NCBI GenBank assembly: GCA_046328525.1
Contig: JAXLWK010000006.1
Location: forward strand, 248,001-312,000
Reading direction: 5' to 3'
Origin: JBDHWG01 sp046328525
GTDB lineage: Bacteria > Chloroflexota > Anaerolineae > Epilineales > JAHCIE01
Length of the DNA stretch: 64,000 bases
Translations under genes and position numbers: made by a program
In this document: positions 51,154 to 61,083 of the stretch, one piece after another
How positions within the stretch are numbered: position 1 is the first letter of the stretch
Layout: the number at the start of each line of letters is the position of its first letter
The notes under the pieces: generated by a model
The model's database searches: none
Seen by the model: only the letters and a program-made list of their open reading frames with translations
What the model was told of the DNA's origin: nothing

Positions 51154-52557
51154 TTAAGCTGTGGCTTTCATCGCCAACACGCGCTGGCGCTCGTCGGCGG
51201 TCAGGCGGCCGGCTTCGACGAGGGCGTCGAGCACGTCGCCCAGCCGCAGCACGGCGTGGGTGCGGTAGCCCTGGGCCTCGATGGCTTCGCGCCCGCCTTC
51301 CTCGCGGTCAATCAGCACGACGATGTCCCGTACCGTCAGCCCGCCCGCTTCCAGCGTCTTGATCGCCTCGATCTTTGAGCCGCCGGTCGTGATCACGTCG
51401 TCGAGCACGACGGCCGTCTCGCCCGCCTCGAAGCGCCCTTCAATCGCCCGCCCCGTGCCGTAGCTCTTAGCCTCGCGGCGCGGGTAGATCATCGGCTGCC
51501 CCATGTGCAGCGAGACGGCGGTGGCAATGGGCATCGCGGCGTAAGGGATGCCGGCGATGCGGTCGTAGGTCAGGCCGGCCAGGACACGGCCGTAGCCCGC
51601 CGCGGCCTGCTGGAGCAGCGCCGGGTACGTCACCAGGAGCCGCAGATCGAAGTAGAACGGCGACACGCGGCCCGACGCCAGGGTGAACTGCCCGAAGCGC
51701 AGGCAGCCGGCGTCGGCCAGTGCGACGGCGAGTGCTTTCAGCTCCGGCGACACGCCGGCGTCGGCCGCTGTATTCTGCCGCGCGCTCGCCCGCGCTGTGT
51801 TCACGGCAGCGCGGAGGGCCGTCGCGGCGGCGCGGGGGTCGGCGGCCTGGGCGATGCCCCGCGAGACCGGGATCAGCAGGCCGCCGCCGCGCCCGTCCAG
51901 CCCGGCCGCCAGGGTTGCGGCCAGGTCGCCGCCCTGGGCGCCGACGCCGGGCGCGAGAATCGGCACGTCAGGCGCGGCGGCGCGCACTTCCCGCAGGGCG
52001 GCGGGCGCGGTGGCGCCAACGACGAGGCCGACGTTGCCGTAGGCGCTCCATGTGGGAATTTCGCGCGCCAGGCGCAGGTAGAGCGGCTCGCCGCTCACGC
52101 GCACTTCCTGGACGGCGGCGGCGCCAGGGTTGGAGGTGCGGTCCAGGATGAACACGCCGCGCGCCGGGTCGGCCAGGAACGGGGCGAGGGCGTCCGGGCC
52201 GAGGTAGGGATTGGCGGTGACGGCGTCGAAGCCCCACTGCTCGAAAGCGGCGCGGACATAGGCCGCCGACGTGTTGCCGATGTCGCCCCACTTGGCGTCG
52301 AGGATACGGATACTCTCTTCGGGCAGGCGGCGGAGCGTCGCCTCCATCGCCGCGACGCCGGCCGAGCCGAGGGCGACGTAGAACGCCAGGTTGAGCTTGT
52401 AGGCTGATACCAGGCCGGCCGTCGCTTCGATGAGGCTGGTGTTGGCGGCAACGATGGCGTCGGCGTCGGCGCCGGGCGGAAGCTCCGGGTCGAGACCCAG
52501 GCAGATGAGGCTGTTGGCGCGGGCGGTGGCCGCCTCGAGGCGTGCGCGGAAATCCAT
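51154..52557 (-). CDS. pyrFE: Bifunctional OMP decarboxylase - orotate phosphoribosyltransferase (PyrF-PyrE)
   Basis: 467 residues. PyrF (about 1-265) has ICLGLDPE, the catalytic DAKWGDIGNT and APGVGAQGG. PyrE (about 280-467) has GRVSPFYFDLR, YPRREAKSYG and the PRPP site VVLDDVITTGGS. The two last steps of UMP synthesis are thus fused, in PyrF-PyrE order. The gene is last in pyrC-pyrB-pyrFE, 16 nt after pyrB with aaggag upstream. The ATG chosen here gives the normal PyrF start. Confidence 0.95.
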   Translation of the reverse strand: MDFRARLEAATARANSLICLGLDPELPPGADADAIVAANTSLIEATAGLVSAYKLNLAFYVALGSAGVAAMEATLRRLPEESIRILDAKWGDIGNTSAAYVRAAFEQWGFDAVTANPYLGPDALAPFLADPARGVFILDRTSNPGAAAVQEVRVSGEPLYLRLAREIPTWSAYGNVGLVVGATAPAALREVRAAAPDVPILAPGVGAQGGDLAATLAAGLDGRGGGLLIPVSRGIAQAADPRAAATALRAAVNTARASARQNTAADAGVSPELKALAVALADAGCLRFGQFTLASGRVSPFYFDLRLLVTYPALLQQAAAGYGRVLAGLTYDRIAGIPYAAMPIATAVSLHMGQPMIYPRREAKSYGTGRAIEGRFEAGETAVVLDDVITTGGSKIEAIKTLEAGGLTVRDIVVLIDREEGGREAIEAQGYRTHAVLRLGDVLDALVEAGRLTADERQRVLAMKATA

Positions 52558-52573
52558 GAGCGGTCTCCTTGCC

Positions 52574-53551
52574 CTACAGCTTGCCGAGCACGGCGGCCAG
52601 CAGCGCCATGCGGATGTACATGCCGTTTTCCATCTGGCGGAAGTAGGCGGCGCGCGGGTCGTCGTCCACGGTCTCGCTGATCTCGCCGACACGCGGCAGG
52701 GGGTGCATGACGATCATCTTGTCCTTCGCCTGTTTGAGCAGCTCCGGCGTGATGATGTAACTGTCGCGCACCGACTCGTACTGGCTCAGGTCGCCGAAGC
52801 GCTCCTTCTGGACGCGGGTGACGTAGAGCACGTCGGCGATGTCAATAATGTCGTGAATGTCCTCGCCCTCGCGCATCGGCACGTCCTTCGCCCGCAGCTC
52901 GTTGGTGAGGCGCATGGGCATGCGCAGGATTTCGGGCGAGATGAAGTCGAGGGACACGTCGTACAGGGTCAGGAGTTGGGTGAGGGAGTGGACCGTGCGG
53001 CCAAAGCGCAGATCGCCGACCATGGCGACGTTCAGCCCGTCAATCTGCCCCAGCTCTTCCTTGATGGTGAAGATGTCGAGGAGGGCCTGCGTCGGGTGCT
53101 CGCCCACGCCGTCGCCGGCGTTGATGACCGGGACGCCGGCCGCTTTGGCCGCGACGGCCGCCGAGCCGGTTTCGGGGTGGCGCAGGACGATGATGTCGGC
53201 GTAGCATTCCAGGGTGCGGATGGTGTCGGACAGGGACTCGCCCTTCGAGACGGAGGAGTACTGCACGCCCTGGGTGATGGGGATGACGCTGCCGCCGAGG
53301 CGCTCCATGGCGGCGATGAACGAGCTGCTCGTGCGGGTGGACGGTTCGTAGAACAGGGCCGCCATCACCTTGCCCTTGAGCAAATCTGTCGCGCCGTCGC
53401 GTCGCACGATGTCGCGCATCTGCTCGGCCAGATCGAACAGCGCCTCCAGGTGCGGGCGGTTGAACTGGGATACCGAGAGCACGTCCTGGCCGGCCAGCTC
53501 GCCGAGCAGGGCGGTGTCGTTGTCCGTGAGCTTGAGGTGGGTCGCAATCAT
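52574..53551 (-). CDS. pyrB: Aspartate carbamoyltransferase catalytic subunit
   Basis: 325 residues. It contains the carbamoyl-phosphate site FYEPSTRTSSSF (with the STRTS core), HPETGSAAVAA, EHPTQALLDIFT, GDLRFGRTVHSL and the MHPLPR end motif. It makes carbamoyl-aspartate from carbamoyl phosphate and aspartate. No pyrI-like regulatory gene is next to it. It overlaps no gene; gaps of 16 and 45 nt link it to pyrFE and pyrC in one operon. Confidence 0.96.
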   Translation of the reverse strand: MIATHLKLTDNDTALLGELAGQDVLSVSQFNRPHLEALFDLAEQMRDIVRRDGATDLLKGKVMAALFYEPSTRTSSSFIAAMERLGGSVIPITQGVQYSSVSKGESLSDTIRTLECYADIIVLRHPETGSAAVAAKAAGVPVINAGDGVGEHPTQALLDIFTIKEELGQIDGLNVAMVGDLRFGRTVHSLTQLLTLYDVSLDFISPEILRMPMRLTNELRAKDVPMREGEDIHDIIDIADVLYVTRVQKERFGDLSQYESVRDSYIITPELLKQAKDKMIVMHPLPRVGEISETVDDDPRAAYFRQMENGMYIRMALLAAVLGKL

Positions 53552-53596
53552 TCTGTCCTCCTGTGTATCTTTCTCGGCAGAGACTCGGTCTCGTGC

Positions 53597-54658
53597 TTAA
53601 CCTGGGGTGACGAAGCGGCCGACGCCCGGCGCGGCGAGCACCCGGCCGTCCTCGAAGGCGGTTTCGCCGCGTAGGACCACACGCCGCAGCCGGCCGCGCA
53701 CGGGGTAGCCGGCAAACGGGCTCCAGTCCACGCGCGTCTGGAAGCCGGACTCGCCGATGGTGTGGCGGTCATACGGGTCCACTTCGATGTACGTATGCGG
53801 CTGCTGCGGCAGCCCGAAGATGCGGTTGGGGTTGGTGTGCGTCAGCTCGACCAGGCGCTCCAGGCTGAGGCGGCCCTCGCCCAGGGCGGTGAGCATCAGC
53901 GGCAGGGTCGTCTCCAGGCCGGGGACGCCGGGCGGCGGCTCCGGCCGCGCCTTCTCTTCCAGGGTGTGCGGGGCGTGGTCGGTGGCGATGCAGTCCACCA
54001 CGTCCAGGTTCGCCCACAGCGTCTCGCGGTCCCACGCTGTCGCCAGGGGTGGCCGCATGATGCCCTGCGCGCCCAGGCGCGGGAGAACGCTGTCGTCGAG
54101 GAACAGGTGATGCGGCGTCACCTCGCATGTGATGGGCGCGCCCTTCTCTTTCGCGGCCTTGATGTAGAGTATCTCCGTGCCGCGACTGACGTGGGCGACG
54201 TGCAGCCGCCGCCCGAATGCCCAGGCGAACCCGACGGCCATCGGCAGGCTCAGCTCCTCGGCGTGGACGACGATGGGCCGATGGGCGGGCCACGCCTGGA
54301 AGTGAGCCAGCAGCGGCAGCCAGTCGTTGACGCGCAGCGGCCCGTAGGTCGCGTCCAGGTAGATTTTCAGGGCGATGGCCTGGTCGGCGAGCCGCGCCGC
54401 CGCCTGGGCGTTATCCGCCGACGCGCCGACGTAGACGCCGACGTCGGCGCGGGCCGTGGCCTCGGCGCGCTGTCGGGCCAACAAAAAAGCCGCCTCGTCA
54501 ATGAGGGGCGGCTTGGTGTTGGGCATGGCTAAAACGGTGGTGGCGCCACCGGCCAGGGCGGCGGCGGTGCCCGTCGAAAAATCCTCTTTGTGGACCTCAC
54601 CCGGCTCACGCAGGTGAACGTGGACATCGGTCAGGCCGGGCATGCGAACCAGGGACAT
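53597..54658 (-). CDS. pyrC: Dihydroorotase (class I-like)
   Basis: 353 residues from the ATG with an excellent gaaggaggg site. It has the metal ligands HVHLREPG, ALKIYLD (where the carbamylated Lys would lie), HAEE, HVSR and DHAPH. It closes carbamoyl-aspartate to dihydroorotate. It heads the pyr operon. An in-frame upstream ATG (54754) would add 32 codons read through the attenuator-like hairpin; its ribosome site is poor. Confidence 0.93.
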   Translation of the reverse strand: MSLVRMPGLTDVHVHLREPGEVHKEDFSTGTAAALAGGATTVLAMPNTKPPLIDEAAFLLARQRAEATARADVGVYVGASADNAQAAARLADQAIALKIYLDATYGPLRVNDWLPLLAHFQAWPAHRPIVVHAEELSLPMAVGFAWAFGRRLHVAHVSRGTEILYIKAAKEKGAPITCEVTPHHLFLDDSVLPRLGAQGIMRPPLATAWDRETLWANLDVVDCIATDHAPHTLEEKARPEPPPGVPGLETTLPLMLTALGEGRLSLERLVELTHTNPNRIFGLPQQPHTYIEVDPYDRHTIGESGFQTRVDWSPFAGYPVRGRLRRVVLRGETAFEDGRVLAAPGVGRFVTPG

Positions 54659-54690
54659 GGAACCCTCCTTCGCGGGGACGGAGAGGGCGC

Positions 54691-54721
54691 AAAAAAGCGG
54701 GCGCCCAACGCGTGGGAGCCC
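54691..54721 (-). terminator. Attenuator-like terminator in the pyr operon leader
   Basis: Minus strand: a 9-bp stem with one mismatch (54713-54721 with 54699-54707), 5-nt loop, then gc and TTTTTT (54691-54696). It lies between the promoter (54771-54799) and the pyrC start, so it must end some transcripts before the operon. The terminator's 3' arm region (gcgccc, 54701-54706) can also pair with gggcgc at 54685-54690. Confidence 0.7.
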
Positions 54722-54770
54722 GGTGGTAGACACGATGTTTGCCTGAGCCGTCATCCGAACCCAGAATCAA

Positions 54771-54799
54771 ATGATAGCACGGCTTGCCCCGGCGGGCAA
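54771..54799 (-). promoter_or_regulatory. Sigma-70-type promoter of the pyr operon
   Basis: TTGCCC (54794-54799), 17-nt spacer and TATCAT (54771-54776) on the minus strand. Transcription should start near 54764, giving a leader of about 105 nt that includes the attenuator-like hairpin. Confidence 0.75.
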
Positions 54800-55117
54800 A
54801 TTGCGCGGAGACTGACCGGGTAGGCAGTTGACCTAAGGGGCATCGTGGAATATAGTTCCACCATGCTATTTGCTCGCCAACTCATGATCCGCGTCCGTAC
54901 TTCGATATGAGTGAAACCTTCCAGCAAGTCCTCGCCCTGATCGTACGAGGTGAGGGGCAGCCGATACACGTGGCATGGGGCAGCCCGTAGGGCGCAATCG
55001 GGCCGGCTATGGTTGTGACGGCGTATCGTCCAGACCCCAGGCGATGGTCAAGTGATTTCATGCGGAGAAATGAATGAGCAATAGACGCCAGTTGAACGCG
55101 AACCGGAGGGCAGGGTC
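54800..55117. other. Intergenic region between pyr operon and toxin-antitoxin pair
   Basis: About 320 nt. It holds a small inverted repeat (gtggaa, 54845-54850; ttccac, 54856-54861) and a 27-codon open frame at 54907-54990 that I cannot support as a gene. The ggagg at 55105-55109 serves the next gene. Confidence 0.45.
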
Positions 55118-55354
55118 ATGTACCACGAATACATACAAGCAGAGCCGTCTGTGATGATGGGTAAGCCCGTGATTGTCGGAACGCGTATCACGGTCGAATC
55201 CATTCTGGACAAGCTGGCTGCCGGCGAAACCTACGAGCAACTGCTTGATGCACACCCGCGCCTGACAGTCGAAGCTATTCATGCAGCGTTAGCTTTCGCT
55301 GCCGATGTGCTTCGCTCTGACATTGTCTATCCCCTACCTGACAGGGCCGCATGA
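55118..55354 (+). CDS. DUF433-family antitoxin
   Basis: 78 residues with the DUF433 pattern: an early GKPVIVGTRITVESILDKLAAGETYEQLL (core GKPVIVGTRI), a short helical fold for DNA binding. Genes of this family pair with PIN-like (DUF5615) toxins. It overlaps the next gene by 4 nt (ATGA). It should bind and hold the toxin and repress its own operon. Good ribosome site ggagg. Confidence 0.85.
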   Translation: MYHEYIQAEPSVMMGKPVIVGTRITVESILDKLAAGETYEQLLDAHPRLTVEAIHAALAFAADVLRSDIVYPLPDRAA

Positions 55355-55710
55355 ACCTCGTCGCAGATGAGGGCGTGGATCGGCAGATTGTCGCCGGTTT
55401 GCGCGCCCTGGGCCACGAAGTTGTCTATATCGCTGAAGTCACCCCAAGCGTTGCTGATGAGGATGTACTCCGACTTGCGAACGAGCAGCATGCCATACTT
55501 ATTACGGCAGACAAAGACTTCGGCGAACTGGTCTACCGGTTGAGGCAGGTCGCCGAAGGGGTTGTACCACTGCGGCTGGCTGGTGTAGAGCCAGAGACGA
55601 AAGCCCAGATAGTGGCCAGGGTATTCCGCGATTATGGTGACGAGATGCAGAATGCTTTCACAGTCATCTCTCCGGGGCGCCTGCGTATCCGTCCTGCGCA
55701 GCAATCTTGA
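55351..55710 (+). CDS. DUF5615 PIN-like toxin
   Basis: 119 residues. It begins NLVADEGVDRQIVAGLRALGHEV (core VADEGVD) and later ILITADKDFGELV, the typical DUF5615 acidic residues of a PIN-like RNase fold. Predicted ribonuclease toxin of a type II pair, co-translated with the preceding antitoxin. It lies close to the convergent GH13 gene end, 17 nt away. Confidence 0.85.
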   Translation: MNLVADEGVDRQIVAGLRALGHEVVYIAEVTPSVADEDVLRLANEQHAILITADKDFGELVYRLRQVAEGVVPLRLAGVEPETKAQIVARVFRDYGDEMQNAFTVISPGRLRIRPAQQS

Positions 55711-55727
55711 TAGAATTAGAGGATACC

Positions 55728-57326
<1,599 letters not shown>

Positions 57327-57359
57327 GTCTTCTCTCCTCCGTGGATTGTGATTGTGCGC

Positions 57360-57388
57360 TTGACAAGCCCTTTGTGCTGCGATACGAT
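57360..57388 (+). promoter_or_regulatory. Sigma-70-type promoter for the VOC gene
   Basis: TTGACA (57360-57365), 17-nt spacer and TACGAT (57383-57388), about 33 nt before the ATG at 57422. Confidence 0.7.
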
Positions 57389-57421
57389 ACGCCCCCAATG
57401 ATAGCATAAGTGAGGACACCC

Positions 57422-57904
57422 ATGCCTAGCGATCGCTCCGCTCCCATGCCGTCCCTCGTCGGCGTCAACCACGTTGGCTACGCCGTCCCCGACATTGTCG
57501 AGGCCCGCGACTTCTTCGTCAACGTCCTCGGCTTCGAGATCGAGTCGCAGCCAACCCTGCTGCAATCGGTGGACGACGACCGCATGGCGCGCTTCTTCGA
57601 CATCCACCCGCGCGGGACGCTGACGGTGTGTTTCCTGCGCGCGCCGGACGGCGGTCGCGTCGAGCTGCTCCAGCCGACGGCCCCCGATGCCCAGGCGACG
57701 ATGCCGAAGAACAGCGACGTGGCAGCGCGGCACCTGGCGCTGAGCGTCGCCGACCTGGAGGCCGCTGTCGCGTTTCTGGCGACGCAGCCCGGCGTGCGGC
57801 TGATGGAGATGAACCCCGGCGTGCAGCTCGGCGACCGCCGCACCGGCCGCTTCGCCTACTTCGCCACGCCCTTTGGGATGTACATCCAGCTCGTCGCCGT
57901 CTAG
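57422..57904 (+). CDS. VOC-family (glyoxalase/methylmalonyl-CoA epimerase-like) protein
   Basis: 160 residues. Two beta-alpha-beta-beta-beta units: VNHVGYAVPDIVEARDFFVNVLGF (core NHVGYAV) and RHLALSVADLEAAVAFL (core RHLALSV). His in NHVGY, Glu in VELLQP and His in RHLAL fit the usual metal site; the fourth position reads YIQLV, with Gln in place of Glu. The family binds a divalent metal in isomerases, epimerases and ring-cleavage enzymes. Substrate unknown. ATG with gagg upstream. Confidence 0.82.
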   Translation: MPSDRSAPMPSLVGVNHVGYAVPDIVEARDFFVNVLGFEIESQPTLLQSVDDDRMARFFDIHPRGTLTVCFLRAPDGGRVELLQPTAPDAQATMPKNSDVAARHLALSVADLEAAVAFLATQPGVRLMEMNPGVQLGDRRTGRFAYFATPFGMYIQLVAV

Positions 57905-57912
57905 GAGTGGTT

Positions 57913-57979
57913 GCCACAGAGGCACAGAGGACACAGAGAAACAGCCTTTTATCCTCCGTGCCCTCTGTGTCTCTGTGGC
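57913..57979. repeat. Family F palindromic repeat (gccacagaggcacagagg-type)
   Basis: Arms gccacagaggcacagagg (57913-57930) and cctctgtgtctctgtggc (57962-57979) match at 17 of 18 positions. It fills the gap between convergent genes and could serve as a bidirectional terminator. Confidence 0.8.
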
Positions 57980-57994
57980 GAGTCTCTTCTTCCG

Positions 57995-59275
57995 CTAACC
58001 GCTCCACCCCCGCAGCAGCCCAACTGCGACGCCGACGAGCGCGCCGCCCGCGATAAGCCACACCGAGTTCACCCGGAAGCGTATCAGCAAGATGAAGGCG
58101 ATGACGCCGATCGCCACGGTGATGGCGTCTATCAGCGCGGCTCGCGCCAGCGTGATCTCGACGCCGGCCATGAGGCCGACGGCGGCGACGTTAGCGCCGT
58201 CCAGGATGCCGCGCACCCACGGCGACCCGCGCAGGCGCGGGACGAAGGGGTTCACGATGGCGACGTAGACGAAGGCGGGCAGGAAGATGCCGGCCGTGGC
58301 GAGGACGGCGCCGGGGAAGCCGCCGACCAGGAAGCCGACGAATGTCGCGGTGGTGAACACCGGCCCCGGCGTGAACTGCCCGACGGCGATGGCGTCGAGG
58401 AGCTGCTGCTGCGTCAGCCAGCCGTAGGTGTCTACGAGGCTGCTGTTGAGATAGGCCAGCAGGACGTAGCCGGAGCCGTAGATCGTCGCGCCGATGACCA
58501 GGAACTGCCAGAACAGGAGCCACGGTGTGTAGGGAACGGCGGCCTGCGCCTGGAAGGCTAGTCGCTGGAGCGTCGGGAGCCAGGGCAAGAAGATGGCCGC
58601 AAGACCCCCCTGCCCCCCGTTGACGGGGGGTGGAGGATCGGCCGCGTCGGCGGGGGGTAGAGTTCCCTGCCCCCCGTTGACGGGGGGACTAGAGGGGGGT
58701 CTCCGCCGCCGCCGCACATTCGCCACCAGCATCACGAGCGCCGCTGCGCCGACGAGCAGCGCCAGGGTCGGCGCGCCGAGCAGGTAGAGCGCGAGGACGA
58801 CGGCGGTGACGATGCCCAGGAAGACGCTCTTGATCGCCGTGCGCGCCAGGTTCCACAGCGCCTGGAGCACGATGGCGATAATGACCGGCTTCACGCCGTA
58901 GAGGAACCACGTGCCGGCCGGCGTCGCGCCATAGTGGACGTACAGCCAGGCGAAGATGAGCGTCAAGGTGAACGCCGGGAGGATGAATAGGAAGCCCGAC
59001 ACGAACAGGCCGCGGCGGCCCTGGACACTGTAGCCCGTGGCGAGGAACATCTCGGTGGAGTTCGGGCCGGGCAGGAGGTTGGTGACGCCCAGCAGGTCGA
59101 GGAAATACTGCGCGCTCATCCAGCCGCGCCGCGTGACGACTTCGTCGCGCAGCATGGCGATGTGGGCGGCCGGTCCGCCGAACGCCGTCAGGCCGAGCCT
59201 GACGGATAGCCCGGCCAGTTCGCTCAGACTGACCGGACGCAGAAGAGCGCCGTGAGGATCGTGGGTCTCGTTCAA
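57995..59275 (-). CDS. chrA: ChrA-family chromate transporter with repeat-encoded linker
   Basis: 426 residues. Both halves of the long-form CHR family are present: FGGPAAHIAMLRDE and GVTNLLPGPNS in half one, and GQFTPGPVFTTATFVG in half two, with about ten membrane helices. The middle linker contains PPVNGGQG twice, encoded by repeat DNA at 58603-58701. TTG start with gagaggt upstream. The family exports chromate, but many members have other anion roles. It lies 28 nt after the MFS gene and could share its transcript. Confidence 0.88.
   Translation of the reverse strand: MNETHDPHGALLRPVSLSELAGLSVRLGLTAFGGPAAHIAMLRDEVVTRRGWMSAQYFLDLLGVTNLLPGPNSTEMFLATGYSVQGRRGLFVSGFLFILPAFTLTLIFAWLYVHYGATPAGTWFLYGVKPVIIAIVLQALWNLARTAIKSVFLGIVTAVVLALYLLGAPTLALLVGAAALVMLVANVRRRRRPPSSPPVNGGQGTLPPADAADPPPPVNGGQGGLAAIFLPWLPTLQRLAFQAQAAVPYTPWLLFWQFLVIGATIYGSGYVLLAYLNSSLVDTYGWLTQQQLLDAIAVGQFTPGPVFTTATFVGFLVGGFPGAVLATAGIFLPAFVYVAIVNPFVPRLRGSPWVRGILDGANVAAVGLMAGVEITLARAALIDAITVAIGVIAFILLIRFRVNSVWLIAGGALVGVAVGLLRGWSG
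58603..58701. repeat. Palindromic repeat lying in frame within chrA
   Basis: Outer arms gacccccc (58603-58610) and ggggggtc (58694-58701) enclose two copies of ccccccgttgacgggggg (58613-58630 and 58670-58687), each with 8-nt arms. It keeps the reading frame and encodes the linker. Confidence 0.8.
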
Positions 59276-59303
59276 AAGTACCTCTCACTTCTCACAGAGT
59301 CAG

Positions 59304-60515
59304 TTACTCAGTGGCTCCGGCTTGGAGCGCGCGGCGGGCCACAGGCAGATACCACACGAGCGTCGCCATTATCCCGACGGCCAGGAACAACAGAGCAGCG
59401 CCGTAGGCCGTCGGTGGATAGCGCCCGGCGGCGTCCGAGGGGAACAGGCCGATGATGGCCCCCATCCACCACTGGAGAATGAACGAGCCGCCGATGGCGA
59501 ACAGGTTGGTTGCCGACATGGCGCGGCCGGCGAGGGCTTGGGGGAACAGGCCCCGCGCCTGGGCGATGAGCATGATGTGGGGCGCGGCGGTGAGGCCGTA
59601 GATGACGAAGGCGACACTGACCACGGGCAGCGGTGGGCGCGAGATGAGGACCAGCTGGTCGGCGACGAGAATGGCCGCGCTCGTGACGACGATGCGGCCC
59701 AGGCCAAAGCGGTCTGACAGCCAGCCGGAGGTAAGGAACCCGACGATGGCTCCCACGGCCAGGAGGAGCAGAATGTCGCTGCCCTCCATCTTGCCGAGGC
59801 CGATGGCGTCGAAGAGGTAGGGGCCGGCCCACAGACCCTGGAACGCATACAGCGCGCCCGACATGAAGAAGATGAGCGGCGCGATGCGCCAGAAGCGGCG
59901 GTCCACCAGGACGGTGCGCAGGCTGCCCGCCGCGCCGCCGCCGCGCCAGTCCACGCCGGGCGGCGCGTTGCGCGCCCAGAGCATGATCGCGGCGGCGACG
60001 GCGGCGGTCACGAGGGCGCCGAGGATGAAGACGGAGCGCCAGCCGACGCTGGTGGACAGGAGGGCGAGGGGCCGGGTGGCGAGCAGGGCGCCCGTGGCGC
60101 CGAGGCCGACGAACACCCCAGAGATCGTGGCGAAGCGACGCGGCGGGAACCACATGCTGAACGCGCGGAGGGCGCCCATGAGGATGCCCGCCATGCCGAC
60201 GCCGATGAGCGCGCGCCCCAGCGCCGCCATCCCAAAGGACGCCGCGGACGCGAAGAGCAGGCTGCCGCCGGCGCCGACGAGCATCAACAGGGGCGTGACC
60301 CAGCGCGGCCCGATGCGGTCGAGATAGACGCCGAGGGGAAGCTGAACGGCGGCGAACGCGGCGAAGAACAGGCTGGTCATGAGGCCGAGCTGCGCCGCGT
60401 CCAGGCCCAGGTCGCGGCTCAGGTCGAGCGCAATGACCGCGTTGGCCGAGCGGAAGAAGTACGAAAGGATGTAAGCCAGCGTGAAAAGCAGGAAGATCAG
60501 GGTGCGCCTTGACAT
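59304..60515 (-). CDS. Major facilitator superfamily transporter
   Basis: 403 residues with about twelve hydrophobic segments. Loop 2-3 has the MFS motif-A variant GVYLDRIGPRW and the second half has GWLSDRFG. The ATG at 60515 is preferred because a promoter ends just before it (leaderless transcript); an upstream TTG-type start at 60551 would precede the expected start of transcription. Substrate unknown. Its early SYFFRSANAVIALDL matches organic-anion or drug-type members. Likely co-transcribed with chrA. Confidence 0.85.
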   Translation of the reverse strand: MSRRTLIFLLFTLAYILSYFFRSANAVIALDLSRDLGLDAAQLGLMTSLFFAAFAAVQLPLGVYLDRIGPRWVTPLLMLVGAGGSLLFASAASFGMAALGRALIGVGMAGILMGALRAFSMWFPPRRFATISGVFVGLGATGALLATRPLALLSTSVGWRSVFILGALVTAAVAAAIMLWARNAPPGVDWRGGGAAGSLRTVLVDRRFWRIAPLIFFMSGALYAFQGLWAGPYLFDAIGLGKMEGSDILLLLAVGAIVGFLTSGWLSDRFGLGRIVVTSAAILVADQLVLISRPPLPVVSVAFVIYGLTAAPHIMLIAQARGLFPQALAGRAMSATNLFAIGGSFILQWWMGAIIGLFPSDAAGRYPPTAYGAALLFLAVGIMATLVWYLPVARRALQAGATE

Positions 60516-60522
60516 GAATGGG

Positions 60523-60551
60523 AGTATAATTGCATGAAGGAGGGCCGTCAA
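60523..60551 (-). promoter_or_regulatory. Sigma-70-type promoter, leaderless MFS transcript
   Basis: Minus strand: TTGACG (60546-60551), 17-nt spacer and TATACT (60523-60528). The ATG is only 7 nt past the -10, so the mRNA should begin at or next to the start codon. Confidence 0.8.
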
Positions 60552-60618
60552 CCATTCGCTTGGTGTTGGCTTCCCTCCCGCGGCGCGTCATGGCCAATCT
60601 TCCCGTTTCGAAGGAGAG

Positions 60619-61083
60619 ATGCCTTTGGAAGCACAAACTCGTCAGAGGCCAATGTCGGTCACCGTAGCCATTCTTGTGTACAGCATCGAAGTGGCCGTCG
60701 TCGTCGTCAGTGCCATCGGTTACCTGATAGAAGCGGGTTTGAGGCTCGATGATCTGAGAGGAACTTACGCCGCCGCGACCGCTTCACCCAAGAGTGCTGC
60801 CGAGTTGCAGATAGCGTTCATGCTTCTGCTGGTGGCAATCGTCGGTCTTGTCTCGATTTATGGTCTGCGGCGTCTCCAGCCGTGGGCATGGCGGCTCGCG
60901 ATCGGATTGCTTGGCGCGCGCCTGCTACTCGGGCTATACGCCTTCTTCTCCGGCAACGGGGTGGCATATGGCCTGTTCGTGCCGGTCCTGGCCGTCTTCC
61001 TACTCAACCAGCGCGAGGTGCGCCGGGTCTTCAAGCAGATGGAGGTCAGCGATGCTACAGCAACCGTTATCCATCCGGACTGA
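60619..61083 (+). CDS. Small integral membrane protein, unknown
   Basis: 154 residues with about four hydrophobic segments and a short basic C-terminus (QREVRRVFKQM). No family recognised. The ATG is only 2 nt after aaggag; a TTG at 60625 has better spacing. The gene overlaps the following one by 32 nt, so the two are coupled and probably act together in the membrane. Confidence 0.6.
   Translation: MPLEAQTRQRPMSVTVAILVYSIEVAVVVVSAIGYLIEAGLRLDDLRGTYAAATASPKSAAELQIAFMLLLVAIVGLVSIYGLRRLQPWAWRLAIGLLGARLLLGLYAFFSGNGVAYGLFVPVLAVFLLNQREVRRVFKQMEVSDATATVIHPD

Noticed and set aside
51154..52692. 512-codon reading of pyrFE
   Set aside because: The first 45 codons overlap pyrB and have no PyrF similarity; the ATG at 52557 has a good ribosome site.
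54679..54764. PyrR binding site in the pyr leader
   Set aside because: I could not match the known anti-antiterminator consensus; ggctcaggcaaac is only partly similar.
54907..54990. 27-codon open frame upstream of the toxin-antitoxin pair
   Set aside because: Too short, no ribosome site and no recognisable product.
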